The translations under genes were made by a program, and so were the position numbers. A stretch of 64,000 nucleotides of DNA from JBEKTY01 sp049515555. GTDB taxonomy: Bacteria > Planctomycetota > Planctomycetia > Pirellulales > Thermoguttaceae. A model generated the notes under the pieces. It was not told the origin of the DNA. It saw only the letters and a list, made by a program, of their open reading frames with translations, and ran no database searches. The stretch covers positions 49,782-113,781 of the forward strand of contig JBEKTY010000011.1 of NCBI GenBank assembly GCA_049515555.1. Reading direction: 5' to 3'. Numbering within the stretch: the first letter of the stretch is position 1; every line of letters starts with the position of its first letter. This document shows, piece after piece, positions 62,246 to 64,000 of this stretch.

Positions 62246-63520
62246 ATGAACAGCGTCTTCGCAAGGGGTCTGGCATTGGTCGGACTCACGGTCCTGACGG
62301 TCCTCGGCCCGGCAATCGACGTGTGCCCGGCCGCCGGTTCGCAATTCATTCCGTTAGGCTTCCCGCAAGGCACCGCGGAAGAGCGGACGGGCATGTGGCT
62401 CTGCGCCGACCTGGGAACCGCCGCCGACGTGCTGCCCCTGAAAACCAGGCTCTGGGCCACCAAGGAATCTGTTACCGGCGGGGTGGCCCTGAAATGCCTG
62501 TTCGAGCCGGGCAGCACGGGCAGCCTGAATTGGGAGAACGGGGGCCAACTGCCCGCCGGCAGCGCAGGCCTGACGTTCTACGCCAAGGCCTCCCGGCCCC
62601 TAAAACTCAACGTGAACGCGGCCCAAGCGGAGGTCGGCACCGAGTGGAAGAAGATCGACCTTCCCTGGCAGGCCTTCGGCACGACGCGCGACAAGCCGGA
62701 GCTGGGCTGGCTGTTGAAGTTCAGCCTGGCCGAGCCCATCCGGCAGCGGACCTGGCTGATCCTCGACCGCCTGGGCGTCGAGACGCCGGACTTCGCCGCC
62801 CATCCCAAGATCGACCCGCAGACCGGCCCGGACCCGACGATCGGCAGCAAGGACATCCTTTATGGCGCGGAGCACCTGGCCAAGACGCTGGCCCGCGCCA
62901 AGACCAAGCAGCCCTTCAAGATCTACGCCTTCGGCGACTCGATCACCTTGGGGGCCCAGATGTACCGCGGCACGTGGAAGGTGGACGCCAAGGCCGGCGT
63001 GCCGTTCCTCTATCACCACCACCTGGCCCGGCTGTGGGAGCGGCATTTCGGCTACCGGGGCATTACGGTGGTACACGGCGGCGGTCCCGGCGCGATTACA
63101 CAATGGCACCAGGAGCACCTCGGTCCGTTCCTCGAGCGGGCGACGGCCGACGACCTGGTGATTATCGCCCTATGGTGCGGCCCGCCCGAGGCCTGGAAGC
63201 GCAACCTGAAGCAGCTTATTGCCACGGCCAAGGGCAAGACCGACCAGATCATCCTCATGTCGCCCACGCCCGGCCCGCCGATGGTCTGGGACGTGAAGGA
63301 CATGACCCGCGTGCTCCACGAGCTGGTGCGGGAGGAGCAGGTTGCGGCGGCGGACATCAGCCGCTTCTGCCTGTATCGCGGCGTGCCGTACTGCTGGGCC
63401 GGCGAAGGCAACGAGTGGCACCCCACCTACATGCTGCACATCGTCATGGCCGAGATGATCGCGCCGCTGCTGACCCACCAGGAGCAGACCTGGCCGCCGG
63501 CGGCTGAAGAGCAGCAGTAG
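62246..63520 (+). CDS. Secreted SGNH/GDSL hydrolase with N-terminal beta-sandwich domain
   Basis: A 424-residue exported esterase-like protein. The signal peptide (NSVFARGLALVGLTVLTVLGPAIDVCPAAG) is followed by a ~170-residue jelly-roll-like domain (GLTFYAKASRPLKLNVN...EWKKIDLPWQAF) that may bind carbohydrate. The SGNH domain has Ser232 in YAFGDSITLGAQ, a Gly block VVHGGGPGAITQWHQ, and the terminal Asp/Glu-His pair in GNEWHPTYM (His392). The SGNH Asn block (usually GxND) reads ALWCGPPEAW, so the oxyanion Asn is not evident. ATG 62246 has an ideal RBS (aaaggagcg). A strong hairpin with T-run follows the stop. Likely acts on acetylated surface or environmental polysaccharide. Confidence 0.86.
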   Translation: MNSVFARGLALVGLTVLTVLGPAIDVCPAAGSQFIPLGFPQGTAEERTGMWLCADLGTAADVLPLKTRLWATKESVTGGVALKCLFEPGSTGSLNWENGGQLPAGSAGLTFYAKASRPLKLNVNAAQAEVGTEWKKIDLPWQAFGTTRDKPELGWLLKFSLAEPIRQRTWLILDRLGVETPDFAAHPKIDPQTGPDPTIGSKDILYGAEHLAKTLARAKTKQPFKIYAFGDSITLGAQMYRGTWKVDAKAGVPFLYHHHLARLWERHFGYRGITVVHGGGPGAITQWHQEHLGPFLERATADDLVIIALWCGPPEAWKRNLKQLIATAKGKTDQIILMSPTPGPPMVWDVKDMTRVLHELVREEQVAAADISRFCLYRGVPYCWAGEGNEWHPTYMLHIVMAEMIAPLLTHQEQTWPPAAEEQQ

Positions 63521-63525
63521 ACGAC

Positions 63526-63594
63526 ATGGTTGACCTCGTTCCTCGCTGTTATTCCAGAGATTTCAGGTGTGAGGAACGAGGTCAACCATTTTAT
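63526..63594 (+). terminator. Hairpin terminator after SGNH hydrolase
   Basis: atggttgacctcgttcctc (63526-63544) pairs perfectly with 63571-63589, a 19-bp stem, followed by tttta. It begins 6 bp after the stop codon. A related hairpin with ggttgac...gtcaacc arms and ctaattctatg inner arms lies next to it (63600-63662). Confidence 0.7.
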
Positions 63595-63599
63595 CGTCT

Positions 63600-63662
63600 G
63601 GGTTGACGCTAATTCTATGCCCGCAAATAAGTTGCGTTCATAGAATTAGCGAGGTCAACCAT
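63600..63662. repeat. Second hairpin of the same ggttgacctcg family
   Basis: ggttgacgctaattctatg and catagaattagcgaggtcaacc pair except for an extra ctc. The outer ggttgac/gtcaacc is shared with the preceding terminator-like hairpin, so the two are tandem copies of one element with different inner arms. Beyond it, 63663-63890 shows no convincing gene. Confidence 0.75.
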
Positions 63663-63910
63663 ATCAGGGTGGAGCGTTCGCACGGTAACGAACCGAAAAA
63701 CTGGCTGCGTCCCCGCTTCGACCTCGGTTGTCAAACGTCGCTGGTCCGACAGGCCCGCGCCGGAAAGTTGGCGGGAAACCTGTCGACACGTTACTGGTTT
63801 CACTGGTTCTCCGCGATTCAGTTTCGATTCACTGCCGCCGTCCCCCGATTCGAACCGGCCGACGCGGCAAAGTGAACATTTCTACAGCAAGACTTTTGGT
63901 ATTGAGTCGT

Positions 63911-64000
63911 TTCGATGATTCGAGGCATACTGTCATAATGTTGACCATGGCTGTAAGGGCTGGCCAGTCCCTTGTTCGTGGATTTCTGTCAGGAGGACAT
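63911..64000 (+). promoter_or_regulatory. Promoter-like sequence and SD for a gene starting at the window edge
   Basis: TTCGAT (63911-63916), 17 bp, CATAAT (63934-63939) is a weak promoter match. A perfect Shine-Dalgarno AGGAGG stands at 63991-63996 and the window ends in ...acat, possibly the first two bases of an ATG. The spacing would be short (2 bp), so the start may be a little further on. Confidence 0.4.

Noticed and set aside
63600..63890. Possible small gene (63603-63875) and a tRNA-like ttcgaa loop near 63840
   Set aside because: The frame starts inside a hairpin and has no RBS. The sequence around gattcgaacc does not give a paired T-stem or an acceptor stem on either strand.

Overview
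The window is high-GC bacterial DNA and almost certainly comes from a planctomycete, probably of the Pirellulales type. The basis is the LEDRRLLS / LEQRALLS (LEPR-XLL-like) leaders on two exported proteins at 1-2402, a PEP-CTERM autotransporter-repeat protein, secretin-N-like and other secreted proteins of planctomycete type, a type-2 (eukaryote-like) isoleucyl-tRNA synthetase, and intergenic regions full of short palindromic and tandem repeats. No rRNA, convincing tRNA, CRISPR array, transposase gene or phage gene was found.

Layout. 1-2402 (-): two tandem surface/exported proteins sharing the same leader and 5' untranslated sequence. 2887-9140 (+): hisF, then pilT, a membrane-anchored degenerate PilB/GspE-like protein, a CvpA-like lipoprotein and a small membrane protein, tightly packed. 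9142-11931: a single-chain MmeI-type restriction-modification enzyme. 12109-14165: a lone fliG and an alpha/beta hydrolase. 14368-17054 (-): a secreted PHP-like protein and an mntA-hepT-DUF2442 toxin-antitoxin block. 17315-24961 (+): a DnaJ-like protein, rnpA, yidD, a lipoprotein FlgI carrying a HEAT-like segment, and smc. 25802-33243: a helix-turn-helix/receiver fusion, a polyprenyl diphosphate synthase, a secretin-N-like protein (-) and an unrecognised 1,326-residue protein. 33366-36332: dus, a secreted protein and rpmA. 36500-42714: a PEP-CTERM protein (-) and two glycosyltransferase-like genes. 42867-43966: an Asp-rich mini-protein coupled to purine nucleoside phosphorylase. 44004-46270: an accessory patch with two hicB genes, each followed by a hicA stump, a TIGR04255 gene and a small partner, ending in a foreign domain fused in frame to ileS. 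49847-54477: purN, a prolyl oligopeptidase and a secreted protein. 54572-60501 (-): a diguanylate cyclase response regulator and an RND efflux pump with its adaptor. 61041-63520: phosphofructokinase and an SGNH hydrolase.

Most genes are housekeeping (His, purine and isoprenoid synthesis, glycolysis, translation, chromosome segregation), interspersed with envelope and motility genes. The most unusual features are: (i) the accessory patch at 44004-46270, with two decapitated hicA genes and an in-frame fusion to IleRS; (ii) short palindromic elements that behave like mobile units. One has 10-bp inverted ends and an exact 11-bp direct duplication (33244-33372), one is flanked by a 19-bp copy of a gene end (18273-18413), and one lies in frame inside ileS; (iii) the PilT / pseudo-PilB / CvpA-like membrane cassette; and (iv) the FlgI-HEAT lipoprotein. 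Calls rest on reading the sequence and on recalled family motifs; no database search was possible.
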